This document shows positions 33,464 to 42,167 of a stretch of 59,556 nucleotides of DNA, one piece after another; within the stretch, counting starts at the first letter, position 1, and each line of letters starts with the position of its first letter. The position numbers and the translations under genes are program-made. Source of the stretch: an uncultured Clostridia bacterium. GTDB taxonomy: Bacteria; Bacillota; Clostridia; Saccharofermentanales; DTU023. The stretch spans positions 1-59,556 of the forward strand of contig CAKZWV010000042.1 of the NCBI GenBank assembly GCA_937922005.1, read 5' to 3'. The notes below the pieces were generated by a model that was given only the letters and a program-made list of their open reading frames with translations, was not told the origin of the DNA and did no database searches.

Positions 33464-34828
33464 ATGAGTCAATCCCTATCGACAGCTCGTTCTACCGACC
33501 TCCTCGAGGGGCCGATATTTTCGTGTTTAGCCAAATTGGCCCTCCCCCTTATGGCCACGGCCTTCCTGGGCATGGCCTATTCCATGACCGATATGATCTG
33601 GATTGGGCGTCTGGGCAAGGGGCCAGCTGCCGCCGTCGGAACGGTGGGCACCCTCCTCTGGCTCTCAGAAGGAGTTCTGACCCTCTTTCGGGTAGGTACC
33701 CAGATCTTAACAGCAGAGAAAATTGGGGCTAAGGCCTATGACGAAGTCAAGGAAATTGTGTCCGCTGGAATCCAGTTGAACATTTTCTCGGCCCTAGTGG
33801 TCGGCACCCTCTTTATGGTCTTTAGAGAGCCTATGATGAGCTTCTTCCGCCTGACCCCGGCCACCCACCAACATGCCCTGGAGTATTTTGTAATTATGCT
33901 TCTTGGCCTGCCAGGAAGTTACGCAGGCCGTCTTTTGAGCGCCATCAGCACAGCAGCTGGGGACAGTAAAATGCCCTTTATCACAAATGGTCTAGGCCTG
34001 ATCCTTAACATTATCCTTGACCCCATCTTTATCTTCGTTTTGGGCTGGGAAGTAAAAGGAGCGGCTATCGCCTCCATCCTGGCGGAGTATTTTGTGCTTA
34101 TTATCCTCGTTTGGGCTGTATTAAAGAAACCTGTTTTTCACGGGCTTCCGACCTTTACACGTCTTTATTCGGAGCACTATGGGCGGATTTTCCGCTTGGG
34201 GGTTTCCCCAGCTCTCCAGTCCACCTTCTATTGCTTCTTCTCCATTGTTTTGACCCGTTTAGCTTCAACTTTTGGAGAATCAGTCATCTCAGCCCAAAAG
34301 ATTGGTGCTAATATCGAAAGTATTTCCTGGATGACCGCAGATGGCTTTGCCCTAGCCCTGACTGCCTTTATGGCCCAAAATTATGGGGCTAAGCAGATTG
34401 AACGGTCGCTCCAGGGCTATAAGGTAGCCCTACGTTTGGTCCTGATCTTTGGGGCTGTGACGACCTCGCTCCTTTATTTCTTTGCAGAGCCTATCTACCA
34501 TCTCTTTTTACCAGATCCTACGGCCTTGGCAGATGGGAAATCCTATCTCCAGGTCTTGGCTTTGTCTCAGACCTTTATGTCCTTGGAGATCATTGTAACG
34601 GCTGCCTTCAACGCCTTTGGCAAGACCTTCTATCCTGCTGCTGTTGTCACCCTATGCGCAGCTTCCCGAATTCCAATCGCCTTTACCCTCAGCAAAAAAA
34701 TTGGCTCTGCGGGCATCTGGTGGGCTCTGACTCTCTCTTCCATCGCCATGGGCCTCATCCTCGTACCTAGTTTTGCGATCTTCCGCCGGAGCATTCTCCG
34801 CCGCGAAGGGCTCAGCTATAAGAAATAG
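33464..34828 (+). CDS. MATE family efflux transporter
   Basis: A 454-residue, twelve-helix antiporter of the multidrug and toxin extrusion family, expected to export cationic compounds using a sodium or proton gradient. Seen: the amphipathic start and helix 1 LALPLMATAFLGMAYSMTDM with IWIGRLGKGPAAAVGTVGT, AISTAAGDSKMPFITNGLG, LNIILDPIFIFVLGWEVKGAA, and the second-half equivalent SAQKIGANIESISWMTADGF. AAAGGA precedes the ATG. It lies 134 bases after the Yip1-like gene; that gap is very AT-rich and probably holds a promoter. Given the sodium-type ATPase nearby, sodium coupling is possible. Confidence 0.93.
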   Translation: MSQSLSTARSTDLLEGPIFSCLAKLALPLMATAFLGMAYSMTDMIWIGRLGKGPAAAVGTVGTLLWLSEGVLTLFRVGTQILTAEKIGAKAYDEVKEIVSAGIQLNIFSALVVGTLFMVFREPMMSFFRLTPATHQHALEYFVIMLLGLPGSYAGRLLSAISTAAGDSKMPFITNGLGLILNIILDPIFIFVLGWEVKGAAIASILAEYFVLIILVWAVLKKPVFHGLPTFTRLYSEHYGRIFRLGVSPALQSTFYCFFSIVLTRLASTFGESVISAQKIGANIESISWMTADGFALALTAFMAQNYGAKQIERSLQGYKVALRLVLIFGAVTTSLLYFFAEPIYHLFLPDPTALADGKSYLQVLALSQTFMSLEIIVTAAFNAFGKTFYPAAVVTLCAASRIPIAFTLSKKIGSAGIWWALTLSSIAMGLILVPSFAIFRRSILRREGLSYKK

Positions 34829-35013
34829 GCAGGCCTCTTGGTCAAGGTAAAAGTCTTGTTCATTCGCTATACTTTTCCTAGAAAACCAGGGTCTCCCCTG
34901 CTTCATTAACACATATTCCCCGTATTCTTTTTCTGGGGGATTTGCTAAAATAGGTCTAGTTCTTTAGTGTTAGAATAACAATAACTTGAGTGGACCCTAA
35001 GCTAGTTTGGGAT

Positions 35014-35047
35014 TAGGAGGAAACCCATGTATAAGGAGGAAGGATGA
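35014..35047 (+). promoter_or_regulatory. Six-codon upstream ORF overlapping the CoA-transferase start
   Basis: TAGGAGG (35014-35020) is followed after six bases by ATG (35027) and a reading frame MYKEEG with stop TGA at 35045-35047, overlapping the CoA-transferase ATG (35044) as ATGA. The gene's own AAGGAGG lies inside the mini-ORF. This looks like a leader peptide or coupling device; it could also be chance. Confidence 0.45.
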
Positions 35048-36396
35048 ACGATTTTCAAAAGGCCTATGAGGCCAAATTGACGTCAGCAGAAGAAGCAGTC
35101 AAGCTGGTTAAATCAGGAGACTGGTTGGACTATGCCCTGGGTCTCAACGTGCCCAATCTCTTAGACAAGGCTTTGGCAGCCCGGGCTGAGGAACTAGATG
35201 ATATCAATATTAGAGGACTTTTGGTCTTCCATCCCCTGGATATCTATGCAGCCAACGACCGGGTGGGACGCCGAGTTTTTACCTTCAACTCTTGGCACTT
35301 TGGAGGCCTAGAAAGAAAACTAGCCAAAACAGGTTATGTATACCACATTCCCTTCCGCTATTCGGAGGCCCCAGTCTATTATCGGAATCCTGAAGAAGTG
35401 GAGCGGGTGGATGTCCTCTTCCTGCAGACGGGGACTATGGACAAGTTTGGCTACTTCAACCTGGGTGGATCCAACTCCCACATCATGGACATCGTACGCA
35501 GAGCTTCTCATATCGTTGTGGAAGAAAATCCCAATATGCCATACGTGGCAGGATTATTTGATGATTCCTTGCATATTGATCAGGTGGATTATGTGGTCCA
35601 TAGCGAGCTCCCGATGGATATCCTACCCGACGCCCAGCCTTCGCAGACGGATATGGAGATCGCCAAGCTCGTCATGAAGGAGATTTTCGACGGGGCTACC
35701 ATCCAGTTGGGAATTGGGGGCATGCCCAATGCCGTCGGCAATATGGTCGCTGAGTCCGACCTAAAGGACCTGGGAATCCATACTGAGATGTACGTCAACA
35801 GTATGATGAAAATGTCGAAGGCGGGGATGATTACAGGTCTCAAGAAGAACCGGGACCGGGGCAAACAAGTTTTTGGCTTTGCAGCCGGGTCACAGGAACT
35901 CTATGACTATATGGATCATAACCCGCAATTTGCTAACGCTCCTACGGATTACGTAAATAGCCCCAGTGTCATTGCCAGCTTTGATAACTTTATCTCGATC
36001 AATACGGCTCTGGGCGTCGACCTCTATGGGCAGATTAGCGCAGAAAGTGCGGGCTTCCGTCAAATTTCTGGGACAGGAGGCCAGCTAGACTTCGTCATGG
36101 GAGCCTATATGTCAAAGGGCGGAAAATCGATCATTGCTCTCTCTTCAACCCATACGGATAAGAAAGGTGAAAAGCATAGTCAAATACTCCCTTATTTCAC
36201 CCCAGGGACGGCAATTACGGTTCCTCGGACTGTTGTTCAATGTGTTGCCACCGAATACGGCATGGTCAACCTCAAAGGTAAGAGTCTCTGGCAGCGGTCA
36301 GAGGCCTTGATTAGCCTGGCCCACCCCGATTTCCGGGAGGAACTCATTGCAGCAGCCGAGGCCCAGGGGATTTGGAGAAATTCAAATAAGAGATAG
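35044..36396 (+). CDS. Butyryl-CoA:acetate CoA-transferase
   Basis: Moves CoA from butyryl-CoA to acetate, the last step of butyrate formation in many gut anaerobes; a class I CoA-transferase of the acetyl-CoA hydrolase/transferase family. The 450-residue protein has GYFNLGGSNSHIMDI, IQLGIGGMPNAVGNMV, and the catalytic region GQISAESAGFRQISGTGGQ with the Glu that forms the CoA thioester, then DFVMGAYMSKGGKSIIALSS. It could also take 4-hydroxybutyrate, but the nearby thl-crt-hbd-bcd-etf genes favour butyrate. It lies opposite those genes and ends at a strong shared terminator. AAGGAGG precedes the ATG. Confidence 0.88.
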   Translation: MNDFQKAYEAKLTSAEEAVKLVKSGDWLDYALGLNVPNLLDKALAARAEELDDINIRGLLVFHPLDIYAANDRVGRRVFTFNSWHFGGLERKLAKTGYVYHIPFRYSEAPVYYRNPEEVERVDVLFLQTGTMDKFGYFNLGGSNSHIMDIVRRASHIVVEENPNMPYVAGLFDDSLHIDQVDYVVHSELPMDILPDAQPSQTDMEIAKLVMKEIFDGATIQLGIGGMPNAVGNMVAESDLKDLGIHTEMYVNSMMKMSKAGMITGLKKNRDRGKQVFGFAAGSQELYDYMDHNPQFANAPTDYVNSPSVIASFDNFISINTALGVDLYGQISAESAGFRQISGTGGQLDFVMGAYMSKGGKSIIALSSTHTDKKGEKHSQILPYFTPGTAITVPRTVVQCVATEYGMVNLKGKSLWQRSEALISLAHPDFREELIAAAEAQGIWRNSNKR

Positions 36397-36450
36397 ATGA
36401 ATATAAGATAGAAAAGCTCCGAGCAAGAAACAATAAAGCGAAGAAAAACA

Positions 36451-36486
36451 AAAGGGCAGCGGTACGATTTCGTACCGCTGCCCTTT
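36451..36486. terminator. Bidirectional terminator between the CoA-transferase and fprA
   Basis: A perfect 16-bp stem (arms 36451-36466 and 36471-36486, AAAGGGCAGCGGTACG with its complement) with an ATTT loop; an A-rich side and a T-rich side serve both converging genes. Confidence 0.92.
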
Positions 36487-36539
36487 CTTTCGGTCTAGTG
36501 CTTCAATCTAGCGTCAATGCACTAGGTTATAGAATGCGA

Positions 36540-37745
36540 TTACTGTCTTTTCTTCATCGATTCGACGATGGCTTCGGCCACCGCTTCGACGTCCTTGCGG
36601 GTGGTATCATTGACAGAAGAGACGATGGTGGCATCGCTATCCACATAATACATCTCACGCATCTCATCAATCATGGCTCTCATCTTGTCATTAGCAGAAG
36701 GTGCCCAAGTGCCGTTCTCTATGAGAGCAAAGGTCCGGTTCTGGAGGTTCAGGGCCTGCATATCAGCAATAAAGTCCTTCATTCTCGGGTAAATACCCAG
36801 GTTGTAGGTGCAGCTCACTAAAGCGATGTGGCTGACCCGGAAAGCCTCGGAGATCAGGTAAGAGACATGGGTGTGGGAGACATCATAGACCCGGACATTG
36901 GTCTGACCCCGTTTGACCACTTCAGAAGCCAAGAGCTGGGCAGCTGCTGCGGTATTTCCATACATAGAAGCATAGCAGATGATGAGGCCGGTCTCCTCTG
37001 GGGTGTACGAGGACCATTTGTCATATTTATCAATGATGTAGCCCAGGTCTTCTCTCCAGATCAGACCGTGCAGGGGGCAGAGCACCTTGATAGGAAGCTC
37101 GGCGGCTTGCTTTAAAACGGCTTGGACGAAGGGGCCATATTTCCCGACGATGTTGGTCAGATAACGGCGGGCCTCATCGATCCAATCCCGGTCATAGTTG
37201 ACTTCATCGGCAAAGAGTTTGCCGTCAAGGGCGTTGAAAGAACCGAATGCATCGGCAGAGAAGAGAACGCCATTGGTTAGGTCTAGGGTAACCATGGGTT
37301 CTGGCCAGTGGACCATGGGGATCTGGACGAAGGCAAAGTTATGTTTACCTGAGCTAAAGGTATCGCCATTGCCGACGGTGATCTTCTTTTCGGCATGGAA
37401 GCCAAATTGAGTCATGAAGAAGAAGCCCTTTTCCGTGCTGATGACGGTGGCGTTGGGGTAGCGGAGGAGAATCTCACCCATGCTCGCTGCATGGTCGGGT
37501 TCCCAGTGGTTGATGACGAGATAATCGAGGTCACGACCATCGAGGACGTAAGCCACGTTGTCCAAAAATTGATGGCAGCAAGACCAATCAACGGTATCAA
37601 AAAGGACAGTTTTCTCATCCAGTAAGAGATATGAGTTATAGCTCACGCCGGTGGGAATAGGGTGAATATTCTCGAATAAATGGGTATCGTGATCGTTGGC
37701 ACCTACCCAGTATAGATCATCGACTACTTTGCGTACGTTATGCAT
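36540..37745 (-). CDS. fprA: FprA-type flavodiiron protein
   Basis: A 401-residue A-type flavoprotein: a metallo-beta-lactamase-like domain with a non-heme di-iron site, then a flavodoxin domain with FMN. Iron ligands lie in NHWEPDHAAS, a downstream His and Asp (MVHWPEP, SADAFGSF) and CPLHGLIW. The FMN loop is ICYASMYGNTAAAA. These enzymes reduce oxygen to water or NO to nitrous oxide with electrons from rubredoxin. It lies 65 bases downstream of an acyl-CoA dehydrogenase/EtfA/rubredoxin fusion, which can be its electron donor. AGGAGG precedes the ATG. The transcript ends at the terminator at 36451-36486. Confidence 0.94.
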   Translation of the reverse strand: MHNVRKVVDDLYWVGANDHDTHLFENIHPIPTGVSYNSYLLLDEKTVLFDTVDWSCCHQFLDNVAYVLDGRDLDYLVINHWEPDHAASMGEILLRYPNATVISTEKGFFFMTQFGFHAEKKITVGNGDTFSSGKHNFAFVQIPMVHWPEPMVTLDLTNGVLFSADAFGSFNALDGKLFADEVNYDRDWIDEARRYLTNIVGKYGPFVQAVLKQAAELPIKVLCPLHGLIWREDLGYIIDKYDKWSSYTPEETGLIICYASMYGNTAAAAQLLASEVVKRGQTNVRVYDVSHTHVSYLISEAFRVSHIALVSCTYNLGIYPRMKDFIADMQALNLQNRTFALIENGTWAPSANDKMRAMIDEMREMYYVDSDATIVSSVNDTTRKDVEAVAEAIVESMKKRQ

Positions 37746-37810
37746 AAATTCCTCCTAATTTTGCTTGGATTATTTGCTCCATGAACGGATGAAGGAGCTT
37801 GCCATTGGGC

Positions 37811-39724
37811 TTATTCAATGGAGATAAAGGTGGCCTTCGGATCGCCGCAGCGTGGGCACTGATAGGCATCAGGCAGCTGATCGAAGGGGGTTCCGGCCGT
37901 AATTCCATTTTCGAAATCGCCCAGTACTGGGTCGTACTCGTAACCACACCCACAGCAGACATAGACGCCGGTCTTGGTCTTGGGCTGTTGGACCACTTTT
38001 CTCTTCTTTTTCTCGAAGGGGGGGGCGGGCTTCTTCTCTTCGGTGCCAAAGGCCTCGGTCAAGAGAGGAATAATCTCGGTGATATCGCCGACAATGCCAT
38101 AGTCTGCATTCAGGAAGATCGGGGCATTGGCGTCGGTATTGACAGCCACAATGGTGGTAGCTTCTTTGATGCCCCGGAGGTGTTGGCCAGCACCAGAGAT
38201 ACCGAGGGCAAAGTATAGGTTGCCTTTGAATTTCTGACCAGAAAGACCAACATACCGCTCGATGGGGATGTACTCCAAGGTCTCGGCAACTGGACGAGAC
38301 GAGGAAACGGCGGCTCCAGCAGCTTTGGCCAGGGCTTCGACCATACCCATGTTCTCTTTGGGTCCAATGCCTTGGCCGACGGAGACAAGGCGCTCCACTT
38401 CGGTGACAGGGGCCCATGGATCAACACCAATGGTAAAGTCATAGCCATCGGCTTTGAGGGCTTTGACCAACTGCTCGACCTGCTCTTGAGGGCTGCCCTC
38501 GAAGATGATGTTCTTCCGAGGTCCGGTAGCGCTGCCAGGCTTGCCATCGGAAACAGCAGCTCCTCTAGCCTTTTTCTTTTGAAGCCGGCCGACGACATTG
38601 TTGGCAATAACGAGTCTCATGATCTCGTTGGTTCCTTCGTAGATCTGGGTGATCTTTGCGTCACGATAGAAGCGCTCAACATCGATGCCCTTGATGTAGC
38701 CGTTTCCGCCATGGATCTGGAGGGCCTCATCGGCCACCTTAACAGCCAAGTCAGAGGCAAAGCACTTAGCCATAGCGGCTTCTTTATTGTATTTCTCGTG
38801 GTTATCCTTGAGTTCAGCAGCGCTGTAGACCAGCAATCTTGCAGCCCGGATTCCTGTTGCCATATCTGCTAATTTGAAGGAAATGCCCTGGTTGGCAGCA
38901 ATAGGGGCACCAAACTGTTTTCTTTCTCTGGCATATGCTAAGGCCGACTCATAGGCACCTTGGGCAATTCCTAGGGCCTGGCTGGCGATACCAATACGAC
39001 CACCGTCTAGAGTTGCCATGGCGATCTTAAAGCCCTCTCCCTCTTGGCCGAGGAGGTTTTCTCTGGGAACGATCACGTTCTTAAAGGCCAGCTCAGAGGT
39101 GACGGAAGACCTGATTCCCAACTTATCGTATTGGGTGGGGAAGGTGAAGCCCTCCCAGCCTTTCTCTACGATAAAGGCAGAAATTCCGTGGGTGCCTTTT
39201 TCAGGGCTGGTCATGGCAAAGATGACATAGGTATCTGCCCGATAGCCATTGGTGATGAAAATCTTTCCGCCATTTAAGACGTAGTGGTCACCTTCGAGAA
39301 CGGCTGTGGTCTGGGTATGGCTGGCATCGGAGCCGGCTTCCACTTCGGTTAAACCGAAGGCACCGATCTTTTCGCCCCGGGCCAGGGGTGCCAGATATTT
39401 TTGTTTTTGTTCTTCCGTACCAAAATTGTAGATAGGCCAGCTGCCCAGAGAAGTGTGGGCAGAACAGATAACGCCCACGCCCCCGTCAACCCGGGCCAAT
39501 TCTTCTACGGCAATCGCATAGTGGATGTTGGTCAAGCCAGCTCCGCCATACTCTTTATCATAGGGGATGCCTAGCCAGCCTCTCCGACCCATTTCCATGA
39601 CCAAGTCCTCAGGGAACTCGTCATTTTGGTCCAGCTTAAATGCTAGGGGCTTGACTTCTTGTTCCGCAAACTCTCTTACCTGTTTCCGGAACTCTTCGTG
39701 CTCTTCGGTTGTCCTAAAGCTCAT
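37811..39724 (-). CDS. Acyl-CoA dehydrogenase / EtfA C-terminal domain / rubredoxin fusion
   Basis: A 637-residue three-part protein. Residues about 1-380 are an acyl-CoA dehydrogenase of the butyryl-CoA type: GAFGLTEVEAGSDA, FITNGYRADTYV, LQIHGGNGYI and the catalytic Glu in IYEGTNEIM. Residues about 415-555 match the FAD-binding C-terminal domain of EtfA (GQGIGPKENMGMVEALAKAA, SSSRPVAETLEYI, LYFALGISGAGQHLRGI, TDANAPIFLNADYGIVGDI); the usual VGQTG loop is changed to VGLSG. Residues about 585-637 are a complete rubredoxin with two CxxC pairs (YVCCGCGYEYDP and CPRCGDPKATF). No EtfB-like part is fused. Start at 39724 follows GGAGG; the ORF extends further but without a site. It probably passes electrons from an acyl-CoA via two FADs to iron and on to FprA. 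That path is inference; the domains are plain in the sequence. Confidence 0.92.
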   Translation of the reverse strand: MSFRTTEEHEEFRKQVREFAEQEVKPLAFKLDQNDEFPEDLVMEMGRRGWLGIPYDKEYGGAGLTNIHYAIAVEELARVDGGVGVICSAHTSLGSWPIYNFGTEEQKQKYLAPLARGEKIGAFGLTEVEAGSDASHTQTTAVLEGDHYVLNGGKIFITNGYRADTYVIFAMTSPEKGTHGISAFIVEKGWEGFTFPTQYDKLGIRSSVTSELAFKNVIVPRENLLGQEGEGFKIAMATLDGGRIGIASQALGIAQGAYESALAYARERKQFGAPIAANQGISFKLADMATGIRAARLLVYSAAELKDNHEKYNKEAAMAKCFASDLAVKVADEALQIHGGNGYIKGIDVERFYRDAKITQIYEGTNEIMRLVIANNVVGRLQKKKARGAAVSDGKPGSATGPRKNIIFEGSPQEQVEQLVKALKADGYDFTIGVDPWAPVTEVERLVSVGQGIGPKENMGMVEALAKAAGAAVSSSRPVAETLEYIPIERYVGLSGQKFKGNLYFALGISGAGQHLRGIKEATTIVAVNTDANAPIFLNADYGIVGDITEIIPLLTEAFGTEEKKPAPPFEKKKRKVVQQPKTKTGVYVCCGCGYEYDPVLGDFENGITAGTPFDQLPDAYQCPRCGDPKATFISIE

Positions 39725-40035
39725 ACAATACCTCCATGTGTGATAAGGATACGCAACGCCATTTGACACAAGAAAATCCCAGGGAATACTCCCTCCTAGC
39801 TTGCGTCAAATATTAGTTATAGAATTATTATAATTCATTAGATTGAAAGATGCTACTTATTCGATCAAAGATTTGAGCAAAAGCGCTGGAATATTTGTTA
39901 GACAGCGGTCGTAATATATAAAAAGATCGCATGGTCGCCTGTTCGAAGGAGTTATAGATCAACTCTCAAATCTAAGATGGGCTCTCTGCCTCGATTTCTA
40001 GTCTGAAAAAAGAAGCTATGCGTCTTAATGTAAGT
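39725..40035. other. Intergenic region upstream of the fusion gene
   Basis: This 311-bp gap between the pyrophosphatase stop and the fusion start holds the long hairpin (39761-39811), an AT-rich near-palindrome GAATTATTATAATTC (39822-39836) and one motif copy (39888-39897, plus). A clear -35/-10 pair was not found, though AT-rich bases around 39815-39840 could serve as a -10. Confidence 0.5.
39761..39811 (-). promoter_or_regulatory. Long hairpin in the leader of the fusion gene
   Basis: ATTTGACACAAG (39761-39772) and CTTGCGTCAAAT (39800-39811) pair at 11 of 12 positions, and AGGGA/TCCCT pair inside. It lies 37-87 bases upstream of the fusion's start. It has no T run on the minus strand, so it is not a simple terminator; an operator or RNA structure is possible. 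Confidence 0.6.
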
Positions 40036-42057
40036 TTAAAGGAGAGGTGCAAAGACCAGGGCCACGATCGTCATGAGTTTGATTAAAATATTCAAGGAAG
40101 GCCCTGATGTATCTTTGAAAGGGTCGCCTACGGTATCGCCAACGACGGTGGCCATGTGGGTAGGGGATCCTTTGCCGCCCAGTTCGCCAGATTCAACGTA
40201 CTTCTTGGCGTTATCCCAAGCACCGCCTGCATTAGACATCATGATGGCTAATGGCACGCCGGCTGCTAGGGCCCCTGCCAGGGTACCAGCTAAGGCTTCT
40301 TTGCCGAGGACGAAGCCAACCACTAAGGGCACAACGATGGCTAAAATCGTAGGCAGGATCATTTCTTGCAGGGCAGCATGGGTAGAAATGCTCACGCAGC
40401 GGTTATAGTCGGGTGTATCGTTATCTTCCATAATGCCAGGTTTTTCCCGGAACTGGCGGCGAACCTCGTCAATCATCTTATTGGCGGCCCGACCTACGGA
40501 ATTCATAGTCAAGGCAGAAAAGAGGAAGGGCAGCATAGCGCCGACAAACATCCCAATGATGACCATGGGATCCAAAAGACTCACAACGTCAATCTGCACG
40601 ACGTGAGCAAAGGATACGAAGAGGGCAAGGGCGGTCAGGGCTGCGGAGCCGATGGCTAAGCCCTTGCCAATGGCAGCCGTGGTATTCCCCACAGAGTCTA
40701 ATTTATCGGTAATGGACCGAACTTCTTCTGGGAGTTCCGACATCTCAGCAATACCCCCAGCGTTATCCGCTACTGGCCCGTAGGCGTCAACGGCAACGGT
40801 CATGCCGGTAATGGATAGCATCCCCACAGCCGATAGGGCAATCCCATAGATACCGGCACAGCGATAGGCCACAAAGATGGCAATGCAGATCAAGGAGATG
40901 GGAACCAGAGTGGATAACATCCCTACACTTAATCCACTAATGATGGTCGTGGCTGCCCCCGTTTCGGACTGGTGGGCAATGGTTTTCACAAAACGATAAG
41001 AATCGGAAGTATAGATCTCGGTCACCTTACCGATCAGGATGCCGCAAAGCAGGCCTGCAATGATGGCCCAAGAGTAACGGTAAGAGCCCAGCATTACATG
41101 GCTCAAAATGATGGAAGCAATGATCACCAGGCCTCCACTGATATAGGTCCCCATGTTGAGAGATTTGGCTGGGTCTTTTTGCCCCTCGCCCCGAACAAAA
41201 AAGACGCCAACGACAGAGGCCAAGAGGCCAATGGCAGAGAGCAGCAAGGGGAAAAGGGCCCCGACAGGCTCTTGAAAAGATCCCCCAAATTGTCCTGAAG
41301 TCTCCGCAGCAACAGCCGCTAGGGTAATAGCGGAGACGATCGAACCTACGTAGGATTCAAAGAGGTCCGAACCCATCCCTGCGACGTCCCCGACGTTGTC
41401 TCCGACGTTATCTGCAATGACGGCCGGGTTCCGGGGGTCGTCCTCAGGGATCCCCTCTTCTACCTTACCAACGAGGTCGGCCCCCACGTCGGCAGCCTTG
41501 GTATAAATGCCCCCGCCCACACGGCCAAAGAGGGCCATGGAAGAGGCACCCAGGCTAAAGCCCGTCAGGCATTCCGTCACCGTAGCCAAGGGCAAAAAGC
41601 AAAAGATCAGACCAATGCCCAGAAGGCCGAGGCCCGCTACACAAAGGCCCATGACAGCCCCGCTACGGAAGGCTACGGCCAGAGCCGAAGGCAAACCATG
41701 ATCCATAGCGGCATTGGCCGTACGGACATTGCCCTTCGTCGCCACATCCATACCAAAAAAACCTGCCAGGACGGACAGAAGCGCTCCAACTACATAGAGT
41801 GTTGCTGTCATCCATGACAGGGTAAAGCCGATAAGGACAAAAAGGCCTACAATGACAAAGGCCATAATCCGATATTCGCTCTTTAAAAATGACATAGCTC
41901 CACCACGAATGTAGTTCGCTATTTCCGTCATACGATCTGTACCGGTTGATTTTTTCCCAATCCACGTGGCAAAAAACCATGCCACCATGAGTGCCAACAC
42001 TGCGGCACAAGGTGCCAGGTAACTCAACACCTTGAAAACAGAAACAGATATTAACAT
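40036..42057 (-). CDS. hppA: Membrane-bound ion-pumping pyrophosphatase, potassium-dependent type
   Basis: A 673-residue, about sixteen-helix integral membrane enzyme that hydrolyses pyrophosphate and pumps sodium or protons. Substrate-site motifs are present: GGGIYTKAADVGADLVGKVE, DDPRNPAVIADNVGDNVGDV, GMGSDLFESYVGSI, AVDAYGPVADNAGG and the C-terminal GDTVGDPFKDTSGPSLNIL. The string GNTTAAIGKG has Ala where potassium-independent enzymes have Lys, so potassium dependence is predicted; sodium pumps belong to that class, but the ion cannot be proved here. It has its own promoter overlapping a motif copy. It would recover energy from pyrophosphate made by acyl-CoA or ADP-glucose synthesis. Confidence 0.95.
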   Translation of the reverse strand: MLISVSVFKVLSYLAPCAAVLALMVAWFFATWIGKKSTGTDRMTEIANYIRGGAMSFLKSEYRIMAFVIVGLFVLIGFTLSWMTATLYVVGALLSVLAGFFGMDVATKGNVRTANAAMDHGLPSALAVAFRSGAVMGLCVAGLGLLGIGLIFCFLPLATVTECLTGFSLGASSMALFGRVGGGIYTKAADVGADLVGKVEEGIPEDDPRNPAVIADNVGDNVGDVAGMGSDLFESYVGSIVSAITLAAVAAETSGQFGGSFQEPVGALFPLLLSAIGLLASVVGVFFVRGEGQKDPAKSLNMGTYISGGLVIIASIILSHVMLGSYRYSWAIIAGLLCGILIGKVTEIYTSDSYRFVKTIAHQSETGAATTIISGLSVGMLSTLVPISLICIAIFVAYRCAGIYGIALSAVGMLSITGMTVAVDAYGPVADNAGGIAEMSELPEEVRSITDKLDSVGNTTAAIGKGLAIGSAALTALALFVSFAHVVQIDVVSLLDPMVIIGMFVGAMLPFLFSALTMNSVGRAANKMIDEVRRQFREKPGIMEDNDTPDYNRCVSISTHAALQEMILPTILAIVVPLVVGFVLGKEALAGTLAGALAAGVPLAIMMSNAGGAWDNAKKYVESGELGGKGSPTHMATVVGDTVGDPFKDTSGPSLNILIKLMTIVALVFAPLL

Positions 42058-42138
42058 GCTTGAATAGCCCCCTTTAATTGGATAGCAGACACGCCTAAAG
42101 GCTCCTAGTCCTTTAAGATTGTCTAGAAAATTAGATCA

Positions 42139-42167
42139 ATTCTAACCCCCTTCCAATAATTATGCAA
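42139..42167 (-). promoter_or_regulatory. Promoter of hppA
   Basis: Minus strand TTGCAT (42162-42167), 17 bp, TAGAAT (42139-42144), about 80 bases upstream of the start. The TTG of the -35 is the end of a GGACTATTTG motif copy (42165-42174). Confidence 0.6.

Noticed and set aside
37869..38607. Other-frame ORFs over the dehydrogenase/EtfA/rubredoxin fusion that could suggest a frameshift
   Set aside because: The main frame is open through all three domains with intact motifs; the others read as low-quality shadows, so the fusion is not a frameshift artefact within this sequence.
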